NCBI GenBank assembly: GCA_008360955.1
Contig: LUCM01006041.1
Coordinates: 1-64,000, forward strand
Length of the DNA: 64,000 nucleotides
Source: Fasciolopsis buskii
Lineage: Eukaryota; Platyhelminthes; Trematoda; Plagiorchiida; Fasciolidae
Direction of reading: 5' to 3'
Positions within the stretch are counted from its first letter, which is position 1. The number at the start of each line of letters is the position of its first letter. The notes below the pieces were generated by a model, which saw nothing but the letters and a program-made list of their open reading frames with translations, did not search any database and had not been told where the DNA came from. The position numbers were made by a program, and so were the translations under genes. Shown piece by piece: positions 26,745-39,300 of this stretch.

Positions 26745-29208
26745 TTTATTTACCCTGGTTACTAGAGGACAGATATTGCTGATTCGATCTGGATGTGTCG
26801 TGTAACGAAAACATCAGTTGTTCTAGCATGTTTATCAAGTCCATCATGTTGTAGTGGGTATTCAGTCTCACTCAGACTGTCTGTGCAAATACGGTTCGCT
26901 AACGAATGGTGCACATACAGTTTGGGTTTCACAAGTTCGACGGTTCATCGTGCCGGCACTTTTTGATGCACCGCAGATCCTACCTCGTGTGTAAAGAATT
27001 AGGATTCCTCTTATTTCACCGAATGAGAAAGACCCAGTAGCAAACCCTGCATAGATCAAGAAATGTGGTCACAAGTACGTGTTAACACAGTGTGAAGAAT
27101 GTACTGAGGGATGCTTTCTTGACTAAGTAACCGCGGACACCGTGATTCAACCCCTCTAATCTAACCAGTCATTCGAAGTGAAAGTCCAATTGGGGAACTA
27201 AACCAAAGGTCAACCAGAGACAGCGGACATCGAACTCAAAAACCACTGGTGTCTCTCATTCGCAGCAAAATATTGCATGTCAGCCTTGTTGCTTTGCATT
27301 TTTAGATGAGGGAAGTTTGCGAACGAATAAATCTGCAATTCGGCCGAAGTGCATTAGACCAGAACCAAAAACTGACTCGAAAATGTCTTATCAAAACATA
27401 CCCCGAGAAGATGACACCCTGGTGGAAACAGGACCGCGCATCAATAGAGAAAGGTGGCTTAGTTGATATTTTGTCTTTCGATGTTAATATGCCAGCAGAA
27501 TGTAGAGCAACAAGGCTTTCATAATGTTTACTGAGCTTTAAGGTAAACTGCAAAACTGGACGAATTCGTGGATGGGAGTACCAGAGGGTCTTGTCGGGTG
27601 GAAAGTAGTAGGTACTATCAAAGAGCATTTCATGAATAACTTTAATTCAGGCTTCAGCGTGACCATCAATAAGCATAGAATTTAGTTTCTTAAAAGGATT
27701 GAAAAGAAATTCGGCTGATTCCCACAATATCAAAATGGGGAAGTTTGAAATCTTGTTTTAAAAGACCCGCGGATATCACTTGGCGGGAGAACGATAAAGA
27801 TGGATTGGGAGAACACAGTGGTAAATATTTTTTAGGATGATTTGCCGTACAATCTGGAACTGCCCGAATCAACTCGTGTAAAACAGCACCCGCCGGAATT
27901 TTTCAAGGCACAAATGAATAGGCAAAGACCGACAAAGTTTGTTGCTTGCATCTACACGTGAACATCTGTCGGTGCCAACGACTGAAATGCAGCTGTTATT
28001 AACAGTCACGTTGTGAACGGATAATGATGATCACGAAAGGACGAAGCTGCAATGTGAATACCTGAATGTGTGAAAAATGAATCCATATTTGGCGAAAAAG
28101 TTTCCCATTCGGTAAGTTTTGTCTGAACAGATTGAATACAATACCGGATGGTTTGGGACAAAATAATGTTTTCTGTTTACCTACACAGTTCAATAAACTT
28201 ACTGATGTTTTTAAACTAGTGGAAGGGAAAGAGAATGGTGGGTTTGCAAATAAAGGGCAGTGTAGTCCTCTTCTTGAAATAAACTTTGTCCTTTTTGTAA
28301 CACTTTCGAAATGTTTAGGAAAATGACACGTTTTATTGGATCAGATCACATGTGTTTTCACTCGCGTGCGCTCTAAGGTTTTTCCAGGAGCATCACAAGT
28401 TGAGCCTTTCCATTTCTTTCCTCCAAAAACTTCGCTGCTGGATGCCAACGACTCGTTTTGATTGTTGTATTTTCCTGGCAGAATTCCATTCACTATAACA
28501 GTAAAATCATTCGATTTCTGTTCCCCTTTTCTTTTGATATTCGTAAATCAACTAAAGCAACTGATTTATTTCGCCTAAAATAGGAGTTCTATTCAGTAGA
28601 AACTGAGACGGAAATAAAATTCAAATTTGGTTCTCCATGCGATTGGTCAACATAGTTTCTATTGAATAAGCAAATAAGTCTGCATATAATTTGGCCAAAA
28701 ATGGTAAGAATTCAGTGGTCGAACTTCAAAAATAGTGCAAAAAATACGACATTTTATGGTTGTTTTAACATTGTGCTTAGGTGAAGTGTTTGAAATGGAG
28801 TTCAAATGAACCCTTGTCGTAACTAAAATTACAAAAGATCAAAACGATAATAGGTTTCAATTTTACAAAACACTATAACAAACCTCCTAAATGCTCATTT
28901 AATTGTGTGGAAGAAACATTCATTGTCGACCACTCTCTTCAACTCCGTTAATGAAAAAACAGTCACGAAGGGAGCATTGGTGCGCCCTTAAAATGAGAAC
29001 AAATTAGCCCTACACATGAGTAGAATAGCGACTTCTGTTAGAGACAAACTGGCCGATTTATTATGCAACAATATCGAACAGCGTGTGACCATTAGTTCGA
29101 TCGAAGAAATCAATGGGATCGACTGCAACAACCATTAGTTCTCATATTTCTGTTGTATTGTTAAGTCATTTCTTCATCTGTGTAAATGAAACCTAATCAT
29201 TCTGTAAT
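26743..29208. other. No gene recognised
   Basis: A 108-codon minus frame (27628-27302) overlaps a 72-codon plus frame (27306-27524). Neither shows a motif. The remainder is AT-rich filler with frequent stops. Confidence 0.45.
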
Positions 29209-29309
29209 TGTGAATGATATAATGTTAGTAGCACAGCGTTATTGGTAGATGTAATGTGCCAACGTTTCGACTACCGTGGGTAGTCGTTCTCAAGGCAAGT
29301 TTTACAATC
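29209..29309 (-). repeat. Dispersed repeat copy 1 with hairpin next to GAAAC (hammerhead-like, Penelope-type)
   Basis: This segment aligns over about 100 bases with 62074-62171, sharing GAATGATATAATGTTA, GATGTGCCAACGTTTCGAC and TCTCAAGGCAAG. On the minus strand it contains CCTTGAGAA, a perfect hairpin (CGACTAC / GTAGTCG, 29268-29286) and then AAACGTTGGCAC. Penelope-like elements are known to carry hammerhead ribozyme motifs of the layout CUGANGA - stem II - GAAA in their terminal repeats. Here stem II and GAAA are intact, but the CUGANGA box reads CTTGAGA, so cleavage activity is unlikely. Assignment to that family is inference. Confidence 0.6.
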
Positions 29310-29336
29310 AAATCTTACAATCAAATCGATTTGATT
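29303..29336. repeat. 13-bp tandem duplication overlapping an 18-bp palindrome
   Basis: TACAATCAAATC(T/G) occurs twice in a row (29303-29315, 29316-29328). The second copy runs into the perfect palindrome AATCAAATCGATTTGATT (29319-29336). It lies right at the end of the hairpin-bearing repeat and may mark its terminus or insertion site. Confidence 0.8.
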
Positions 29337-30174
29337 AATCATTCTCTGCTCGCGAGTTAGTAGCTTTTTATGACATAAAATAAAAGAACTCATTTCATAT
29401 AGACGTAACTGCAAAGTATCAACAATGCATCAGCAAAACAAAACCCCACATCCACATATTCATGAGCTCGTGCATGATAAGCCAAGTTCATACGTCATTA
29501 TGTAACTTTGATTTCTCCACACAAGAATGCTGCCAAATAAATTCCATATGATATTCAAGTATTGATTGTTCGAACCGTCTAGTTTTTCGGTGCCCAGCAA
29601 AATTCAGATTATCTTTTGTTGTTACACTTAATTGTAGGCAATACGCAAGCTTGAGCAACTGTACCGGAATTTCCTTTGTTTTTTTCAAACGGGGAATGAT
29701 AAATACTTTGCAAGAAAAAAAGTCGGTTGAATCGGGAAAAAGTTGGTAAAGTGCAGTCAAAAAATTGTTTTCTACTCGCCCCAAGTGTGACCGCATAATG
29801 TTGAGCGGAGCCGCAAAAATGTCTGGCTATTTGTGAGCCTATGTGTGCTTGATGGTATTGGTGCATGATTTTCGCAAATACTGTTCATCTTCGAGTGCTG
29901 TTCAACCATTTTTGGCATCACAAAACAAGTTGGTCAAATGCACCGGGTACGTCATTTGCATTCTTCTCATCCGTTGACAGTGAATGCGTCGGTCTGATTT
30001 ATTCGTTGGTTGCTGCTATCGATCGACCGGCAACGTAAACACAACTTAGATCTGCTTGTCAAGAGAAAAAGACCATGAAATATGGCGACCGGTTTGATCG
30101 TTCGTCCCTAAAATCGAATCTTCGACCATTTTAGTTGTGCTAATTAGTGTTCGGTTCTTTGATACCAGGGGAAA
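29337..30174. other. No gene recognised; possible upstream region of the 30175 model
   Basis: Contains a 102-codon minus frame (29796-29488) overlapped by an 85-codon frame in another phase, both unassigned. Just before 30175 the sequence TTCGGTTCTTTGATACCAG could be a 3' splice site (or trans-splice acceptor) placing a very short leader before the ATG. No clear core promoter is visible. Confidence 0.35.
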
Positions 30175-31401
30175 ATGTACAAACCATGCAGGATTGGAAG
30201 TGTCATCCTGTTCATTCTAACTATGGCAAGTAACATTGGTTATAAGAAGCAAAGTGCCCCAACCATCTTATTCTTTTTCCCGATACCTCCAAACGCAGTC
30301 TAAATAACCAGCATCAGACAAACCTTGACAAACCGTAAATACTCTGGTATTTCAATGAGAGCACATGCCAGCGACGTAGCATTCTTGAAACATTTTTGCA
30401 GTTCTACCTACAAAAAATGTCGGATGACTATTCAGCATCGAATTGGCCATCGCCCACCGAATCTATCTCAGATCGATAACTGGCCATTCTTTTTAACTAT
30501 GTAAGTTCAACTGTTGTCAAACCGGGTAGAAGAATAATTTGTGAAACGTCTATGAGTTCACCGGTTTTGTTATTTTTCTTTGACCAAACTATTGGTTCGT
30601 TTACGCTGTTCACCTAGTACTAGGTTACTCGTAGATTCCTTAGACCAATTCGCTGGAATGGATCCCATGCGCTTCATTCTTCCTCACTGCTGCTCCTAAC
30701 TGACCATCCGGCCATGCCTTGACTTGACTCCATTATTAGCAAACAGATACATTGTTATGAAACATTAAATTGATTTTATTGATCAAATCCTTTTCACCCA
30801 TAAAATCTCAAAAATCCGAATGGCTTGGTTCACGGTGGACTAAAATAGCTGCCGATCATAAAGCTTCCGGCAATCTTAACTCCAGGTCTCATGGTGCATT
30901 TATTCGGCTGAAACGATGTTTACTAATTAAAAAATAAGTTTCGCATTTTTATTTTTTTCTTTAATAGTGTATGGCACCGGGCAGGTTAAATATGAATAAT
31001 GTATCCGTAAAATGGAGTAGAGATTTATATGATACAGAGAACCACATAGGTTCCGTGGGTTTATATTTTGTTCATCAGCTTGCCTGTACAATGTCTCGAA
31101 TAGCTCATCTTCTTGTTTTGCACTGGAATATTTCCATTGTACTTGGACACTGCGTCAACGGTTTCAATTCCATTGACTGTTGTCCTTTGTAGGCCAAAAT
31201 TCCTCAAGTTTTGGTACGCGAAATTCCCAGTTTTCCTGTAAGGGTAATGAATTTTGATTCGGCTTAGCCATTACCCTGGTCAACGATCAGCATTTCAGCC
31301 GTGACAACGCATCCGGTTACGTCAATCGAAAACGTCGCCTGGGAAAGCCAATGAACGGTAGACCGAATCGGCCAACAGAAGAACGGACCAGTGAGAGGTG
31401 A
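30175..31401 (+). CDS. Putative small secreted peptide precursor, four exons including a 17-base micro-exon (model)
   Basis: Model: exons 30175-30229, 30968-30984, 31193-31237 and 31291-31401, with donors GTAACA, GTTAAA and GTAAGG. Acceptors are strong at TTTTTTTCTTTAATAG and TGTTGTCCTTTGTAG and moderate at TCAACGATCAG. Phases agree throughout and give 75 residues. Residues 1-25 form a good signal peptide: basic start (K3, R6), hydrophobic 7-20, GTGQA as cleavage region. Then come a short segment ending SFPHF, an N-glycosylation sequon at 45-47 (NAS), an RKRR furin-type site at 52-55, and a 20-residue very basic tail. The stop at 31399-31401 is followed 37 bases later by AATAAA. A signal peptide split over tiny exons is known from fluke micro-exon genes. 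I recognise no family; a neuropeptide or secreted-effector precursor would fit. Splice-site choice was free, so chance assembly is possible. Confidence 0.3.
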
Positions 31402-31437
31402 TCATAAAATACTAATATTAGCTATTTGATTTTGATC

Positions 31438-31443
31438 AATAAA
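31438..31443 (+). terminator. Possible polyadenylation signal (AATAAA)
   Basis: A canonical hexamer 37 bases after the stop of the 30175-31401 model, followed by a T-rich stretch (ACTTTTTGTCTG) that could act as the downstream element. The hexamer is common in AT-rich DNA, so its weight comes only from the position relative to the gene model. Confidence 0.3.
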
Positions 31444-33249
31444 CGAACTTTTTGTCTGCACAACTTGGTTTCCTTGTTAGATTGAGTGAGAACTGGGGAT
31501 AGCGGCCGCGAGATAGAGTTGATAGAAAATGTATGCTCGAAGTAGAGCAGACGTCTTTTCTGTTTTTTATCCTTCAAAACATTTTCCGTATGAGGGATTT
31601 ACAGCGCACTCTATAAATAATGTTAGTAATTGATTTGAAATGATGTCGATTGTCGCTGTCTAACACTTTGGTGAATCTGACCTGGCAGAGTTACTACAAT
31701 CGATGAATGAAGGGAAAAAAAACTGACAGTCATTGGAAAGGAACACTGCCACATTTACAAGAGGCGGTTTTAATGCAAACTGACTAGATCTCCTAAGAAT
31801 TCGGTTATGATTTTCCTGATCGGATTCCCCTAAGATGGATCTTTCTGACAATCGATAAAGCTTTCGAAAAGATCACCAAAAGATATGTGGTTCTCAATAA
31901 TCGTGAAATCCCTGTCGTGACATTTCTTTACGAATATTCCACGTCCGGCCTCTGCCACTGTCTGTCTTTTCCCCATTCAGAGATCATTCATTGGAAGCCC
32001 TACCTTTTTATGAGATACTTAATTACTGTCTGCAGGTGAACAAGCGCCTAGTCCAAAATAATGAACGTAGTGGAGTTGCTATCTGAAATCCTGACCACAC
32101 TGGAGGATCAATCCGATAACCAGCGCTGTTGAAGTCATTTGGATGATGCACATGACAAAACGATGCACGGCACATTTGGTTGACTGATGAGAAGAGATTT
32201 CCAATATGACAGACTTCTTACCGCATCAACATTTATTTGATCAGTGATCCGGTATCGAATCCATGCATCCATTAAACTCAATGTAGTTTTATTATCTGGC
32301 ATCCACTATTAAACAGTCAATCAAATTACACATCTTCCTCTTGATGCTGTAATCGGGAAATTAGTGCACACGTAAACTGAGTGGTTTTTCGACAGCTGTC
32401 GACCGGTCCCACTCGTGACCGCCGTCCAGTGCCAACTCCGTGTACTTTTAATGACGGGCAATAGTGGGAAATCAGCACGTGAACAGTGACTAAGAAGTCT
32501 TTGCCCATACCAGCCAACCCATAAATCTGCTGGCTTCCACTACACTGTTCACGGATGTCGCAAAAAACCGAATCCAGTAAGTAGCACAATGACTGGTTGA
32601 TCATAGAACGATGGCAAACTCAAGGAAATGGATTGTCTTGGACAATCGAACTTTCTTTGTGGAGCAAAACTGATCAGACAAAGGTGCAATGATTCGGTAA
32701 CGGCTCGGCTTCAATGAATTACCCCGCAGGTAACTATACTAAAGGCGACCAGTGGAAAATAGATTATGCTCTTCCGGGCGGATACTGACAAAAAGAATTC
32801 AGTTACATGACATTGGTGATATTGACCAGACAGCGGAAGCAAAAAATAATACTTCAGTTCTTTGGGACAGTGTGATAGGATTCGACGCATTACGGGTTAC
32901 TGGTGTGTGACAATAGTATACGCACAGGATGTGAGAGGGTCACATGCAGATACATACCCACGTTTACCAAAGTCACACTCCCGAATGCTAGCACATGGCT
33001 GATTTCATTTTTGTTAGGAATGACAACTGTCCTTGAGTTGCACCTGGAGATGTCTCGTGACCGGTCACGTCTAACGTTGAAGCAAACAGCAACCGTGTTT
33101 TGCCCGTTTGCTTGTATATGTAAAAGCCAACTGTCCTCCCCAGTTGTTGGTGCCATAAGAACATTGTTTCACAAGATCACAAAACCTTGGTTAACATGCG
33201 AATTTTGACGATAACAATCGTTTGTAACTAAAATCCCTCGTGATCTACC
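31444..33249. other. No gene recognised
   Basis: Includes a short plus-strand peptide IWLTDEKRFP at about 32168-32197, reminiscent of the first catalytic aspartate region of mariner-type transposases. No continuation is visible in any frame, so no element is called. Frames of 92, 88 and 101 codons around 32326-33208 overlap on both strands and are unassigned. Confidence 0.4.
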
Positions 33250-33330
33250 CAACTCAGGTCGTGACGGTTGAACGTGAAGGTCACGAATTCGAATCCTCCC
33301 ACTGCCGATTAACTTCCCCACTTGGCAGCC
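33250..33330 (+). repeat. tRNA-like box-B fragment (possible SINE)
   Basis: A box-B-like CGAATTCGAATCCTCCCAC (about 33283-33301) is preceded by AACTCAGGTCGTGACGG, which resembles box A but sits unusually close (under 20 bases). This suggests an internally deleted tRNA-derived repeat. It shares the segment around the B box with 17170-17190. Confidence 0.3.
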
Positions 33331-36300
33331 CCTTGCTGGACACGGCCCCCTTCCTGGAAAATGATGCACATTTTTAATTCATGATTAAAGGAAGTAAAAG
33401 ATAAAAAATGTAGCGAAATCCCGCTTCGTTCGTCATCACATGTTTGCCATCTCCCACGGAGAGTAGAGTTTGAAGGGCAACACAATTTTTCCAGCTGTGT
33501 AATTTGGTGTCACAGTCAAGGAGTACCAGAGTTCCCGGGAGCGACAGATAAGATTCAACCTCGAACGAAACTCCTGGTGTAGTTATTATCTCAGCTCTTA
33601 CTGGTAAATAAGTGCTTTGCATATTTATGTCTCCAAGGGTGGTACTTCAGAGTTGTGACTAACACAATGTAGTATAATCAACATAATTCACAAGTAACTC
33701 ATTGAAAACACGTAGACGACGGACAACACAAAAGATCACCCTTCTCAAAATCCATGGAACAGATGTGGATTTCTAGCCACATACTGCCTTGTACCTGTAC
33801 GATTTTCGATAAATTTTGATTCATTTTATGCTCAGGGGAGGTCGTTAATTCCAACAGCTTTCTAGGGAATGTAAAATATATATATATTTTGGGAAGGGGT
33901 TTTCTCAGGTCCCAGGTAGCCCAGTGTGTGAGTTGGTGATTCAGCTGCTTAAAGACAAATGTGCTGTCAACGTTCGCTCGGTGGTGTGTCTGCAACGCAT
34001 TACTTTGCCCTCAGTTAATTTAGTTGGACACTAATACCTATGGAAAATGTTTCACGGTGCACAGTGCTTTTGTTGAATATTAGCAACTAACAAGGCAAAG
34101 CATGCCTGCTTCTAGATTGTGGTCCATATTGTATAATCTGGGCTATGTGCAGAGACCGGTAAAACTGATAAAGCACGTTTTGGAGAGGTGGAACAGACTA
34201 TATATCCCATAAGTAAGTGTTTTCTGTGGTCGCGTAGTTTACATTCTGAGTGTTAACTAATAACCTGCATTCCCTAATCAGTCGAAGGTTGTTACTGGTC
34301 AAATTTCGAAGTCTTTAGCAGCCAGAGATAAGACTGGACAAATTGGACTTTTAACAAATGTTTACAAATAACCACTCAGCTGTTATTCGGAGGACGCACA
34401 GAAAACGCATCCTGTGTTCTAACAACAACTTTTTGAGGGGAATCAGTGATCAGTCAATTCAGACTTGTCAAGAATCTCTAGAAGTGTATGTGCTTGCGGC
34501 TACGATTGGGGTTCGATTCCCAGAGCCTGGAAAGTAGTCGGCTGAAGGAACTGATGTCGACGAGGCGACCGTACGCCTACCGAACAGAAGTTCAGACTAA
34601 TCAAGCCGTCACAGTAAAATGAAAAATATGGTATACAAATGATTTTTAGATTGATTTTAGTCCGTGGGATAGACTATTCAATGTGAATATTCAAGTTGCC
34701 TTCACTCTGACCACAATAGGTAATTTATAATTCTGCAATTGATTTATGCACGTATACATATGATATAATTAAAAAAAGGTTGAAAATATCGATACTTTGG
34801 ATTTTGCATATTTGTTTTGTATCGGTTGGCATTTTATATTCGAGGACAACATCCATCAAGCAGGAAGTAGGTGGCTACTTGCAGACCCTTACCTATAAAT
34901 AAATATCCGTTATGAAAAAAGGGTTTGTGGCTTTCGTAAACTCACTCACTCTGTTCCCGATGAAGAAAGATCACTTTGATTATCCGCTTAGCGACAGAAT
35001 AAAAATTCAATAAAGTTCTGCCAGGTTTATCATGAATTCATAACTGACAACAAAAACAGACGTCAGGCAGACGGGTAACTTCGGTCTTTGATGTTATTAG
35101 CAAAGAATGGAACTAATAGTATGAAAACGGATCACACAAAAACCGAACCTAGCCTGGTTGGGTTCGTCCGCATGGGCGTTTTTTGAGCAACATAGTTTCA
35201 TGGTACGGTTTGCGTTTCAAATTACCTTTGGCTCCATGCCAAGCCAATATGAAGTGAATGAATGTTCAAAATAAATTGCCACAAATGGGAACTGTCTGCC
35301 AAAAAAATCGGATTCAAAGTAATTAAAAATCATTCCTGCCAAAAAATACTCAGTTCAACTTTAAGTGCATTTGAGCTGTTGATATTTCTATCCGTTGGCC
35401 CAGATAACAGGTCAGCGGTACCTTTTTAACGCGCAAATTCCATGAAATTACACTTAAAATATCAGGAATTTGCAATCCGCCAATTAGGCGAAAACTGTTG
35501 TGCACCTCACAATAAATGCAATCGTAGGCAGCTCCCACTGCATGGTCCATATTGTCATCCAGTCATACAGCGTGAAGACAAAATACCGAAATTGTTTATT
35601 TCCTCTATGAAAGCGACAAGTTCACGGCTAAGCATTGCGGAAATTTGTGTAAACATGATGTAAAAACCATTCTTTGACGAGATATATACATCTTTATTCA
35701 GCGTAGTAGCACAAAAAGGAAGTTGAGGAATTTCACTGACAGACTCATCCACGGAGTACCCTCAATAAGTTTGAGTGATTTTTGCGCGCCTGACTGTCCA
35801 CGAAGTTTAGGCCTTACATACTCCAAGATGGATTTAACGGACGACAGGAACAAAAGGTTCATGGATCTCGAGGCTGCTGGCCTCGTTTCTTTGGTCTGTT
35901 CTGCAAACTGTTCGCTTGTTATCGTGTTTCACGTTTTGTTTTAAATTACTTAACGACGATCGGAGGACGATGGTCGGTTTTATTGATGATGTGCATTCCT
36001 CGTTGGATTAGTCATGATGCGAAATCACGGAATGTGAAAAAGGCCTATGGATAATTCATGATAATTGGAAACGATAAACGCTTTTTGAAAAGCCTCTCAA
36101 AAATAGCAAACAATTTTCTAAGAAGTTCTGTGAACTGCAGTACCTCTTTCCAGGGCAAACGACAAAGGCAAACAAATCCTAAACAAAGAAACGGAGTGCA
36201 GTTACGTTACCAAGACTTTTAAAAAGTTTGTTGCTATTTTGGTACCTAAACAAAGTACAGACAATGTTCTGAATGATGGCTTTATTATGAAAATGTATAG

Positions 36301-39300
36301 ATTTTTTCTGGTTAGTAAAAGATTCTGAGTAAAAGACCTAATTTAATTCTGCTTTCAATAGTCCTGTCACTGCTAAATTGCTAGAGATACCGTCCAATGG
36401 CAATCGATTTTCTGCACAACACTACAACTTCAAAAGTAGCTAGCCCTAGCCATGAGAATTATTATTTTCCATTCAGAATACTTCAGTCAGTCGTATCCTC
36501 TTGACTTTACATTAGACGTAATTAGCAGTGGGTTGGGATGTTGCGAGTTTTGGGCATGCTCACTGCCTTGAAGTTACTATCAGCCCCACGTCGCGCGCTC
36601 CGAAACGCCAATCTGCACATTTTCGTGCATGCCACCGTTAGATTGTTCGTCTATCCTCAACGAAGAAAAGCGATAAAGATGATTTCGTTTAACCGCTGAA
36701 TGCAACACAGACATAGTCAAACCGTTGACCGGTTAGCAGGCAACAGAGCATGTAGTGTACACGTGAACAGACCAGAGAATTGTGGGCAACGCAGCATCAC
36801 AAACCTGCGACAGTGAAAGCTAGTCTGTTGAATGTTGCAAACTAAGGTTTTCTCGAATGCAGCGTGTAATATCAAATGGAAACTCGGACACAGACGAGCT
36901 AAATAAAGTTTGTTTTATTGGGTTAGAAGGACCAACCGAAAACGCGACTAATGTCGAGAATGATTCTGTGTATTCCTTTTGACTAGCTTATTGTCAAGTG
37001 TACCACAAAGGCATGTCGTAAAGCCAATGGCACGTACTCAAGGTTATCTCTGAGGGCACACCTGATTTATCTAGCAAAATACATTTTAACAGGTACTTCC
37101 GTATTGCCCCATCGATTTTCTGCTTTCACGTAAGTTTTCATGTAGCGCCAGTTAAATTCCAGTTCAAGTAAGAGACTCCATTGTTGTGGTGAGTGTCTCA
37201 GTAGTATGTTTAGCTTAAGGATGGACGAACAAAATTTCCCCCGAAAGCACACGACTGGTTTCGCGGTTATTGCCGTCCTTCAAGTGTGCGTACTCGGTAC
37301 TTTCCTGTCCAACCACCTCTATACTAGTATGCTCCGTAGATTTACACTAGAATTTCATTTGAAGTGTCAGGAGTGTCAATGGATGACCAATCCATTTAAG
37401 AATCCCATGGTGATTAGTGGGAGAGTTTTCTTCGGTCAGGCAAGGCTAACGTTCAGAACGAAAACACAAGGCCCGAAAGTACTGGTTTTTCTTCTCAGTA
37501 GTATGTTTCGCATACGGCAACAAAATACCTTGCGATTCCTAAATGGACTTATCATCTATTCATGCTCCTAACGATTCAAATGAGATTCTAGTGTAACGCC
37601 TGTTACTAGTTTATTACTGCATTTGCTAGCTTTTACTTTGCCAACTGAAAAATCGAAAAGCTTAATAAAGAAAACGGATTCTGAAAAACAACTGAAATTT
37701 ATCACCTCGTCCTTGTGACTCATTGACATTTATCCATGATTATGATGACGGTGTTGTAGCTAGATGCTTACTGCGCAAAATATGAATCGGTCACTTGTTC
37801 TCGTTTTACTTTAGGGAATACTTACACTGGATACGTCAACCTTGAGGAAATATGAAGAGTTTGCATAAAGTCTGGATTGCTCAATTTAGCATTTAGGTCG
37901 TAATCGTCTTACCATCCTTTGAGGTAAGAAGGTCACCGGGTACTGAAGACACCGGGAGCATCGGGCCAAGCCATAAATAGCTTGAGAAGTTGGACTCCTC
38001 TTCTGGATTCTTCAGGATGCTGTTTTGTCCGATGAATGAAATCGATGCCCACCACCAACCGAATCCAACGAAGCCCTGAGCATAGTAGTTCGGTGAGTAG
38101 GCAATGACTTCCTACTCTGCATTTTTGTTGTCTTTTCTTTGAATTCGTGGGTTAAACATCCTCCCTTGCACGCTCGCAGAACTGCCAGCGGAAACTGCGA
38201 GAAAAAGCGTGGAATTGCTCGATCATTTGTTTGATTAATTATTTGGAATTGTGATTTATGCTTCCTATACGGCCCATAAGACAATATAAATCATTTACGG
38301 GAGGAATTCGGTTTATTGCAAATAGAATCAAGTTGAACTGGATTTCGTTGTACAAAAACAAACAAATTGGTTAGCTGTCCCCATTTTCAGAAATAGGAAT
38401 ATGCTTGTGTGCCAATGAGGATGCAAAGTGGTCCAAAGATTTCCTGTAACTGTTCTAATTGACACGCTCTTCTGGTCACTGCTGGTTCGTTCCGGCAGTC
38501 CGAAAAGATCTAGCCCCGCATTTTGTCGATATCATTCCGCAATTAAAAGAGACTACGAGTACTCAGTTGTGCATAATTACTTCTTGCCGGTGCAGTCCGG
38601 CCCGAAGTAGCACTGGTATAAGTCCAACTGCTCGGGCACTAACCGTAACAGACTCAAAAGATGTCACGGAAATCAGATAAAACGTTGGAAGAAGCTTGAT
38701 AATTCTCGTAGAAGGCAACTAAACGAAAGCATTTGCTTCAGGAATTGTCGTGTCCGTGTTCAGGTCCTCGGAGGTTTGCAACGCCAGGAATTTTATTAAA
38801 TTATTCTGTCACTTCTGTAGAACTGTTCGGACTTTTGTCAAAATATAAATAAAATGTATGTTGCTACGTGCAGACATTTTGTTTCCTGTTTTTGATCGTT
38901 AATGTAAAACAAGACAGTTTGCAGATAATAAATTATAAATAATAGGGTGGATTAAGCTGAAGTATGGTTTCGTTTATTACAATCACTAAATGAACTGAGT
39001 GTCAGTTTGTGTAATTTAATACCTGCATAGACGAGTACTCGGGGATTTTTGTCAGAAGTATTGGGGATTAGATGCAACCTCTCCCAAGACTCGGCAAGCA
39101 TATCTATATTAGCACGGAGACTGTCTGTACATTTCTTGTTTCCTTGGAGCGCATTTGCTTTCAAAGGTTGAAACTGGTTTTTGACCTATGCGAGTGAGGT
39201 CCCAATGCGTGGCACGTCAATGACATAATTCCCAATCCATGCAAGGAATGGTACAAGTGATTATACAAAATGAACCTAGTGCCAGTATCATGGTTATCTT

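Noticed and set aside
32168..32200. Peptide IWLTDEKRFP resembling the DE(K/S) region of mariner-type transposases
   Set aside because: Only about ten residues match; no neighbouring catalytic motif, terminal inverted repeats or continuation in any frame, so chance is likely.
34500..34530. T-arm-like GGGGTTCGATTCCCAG as a tRNA gene
   Set aside because: No box A or pairing acceptor and anticodon stems at the required distance.
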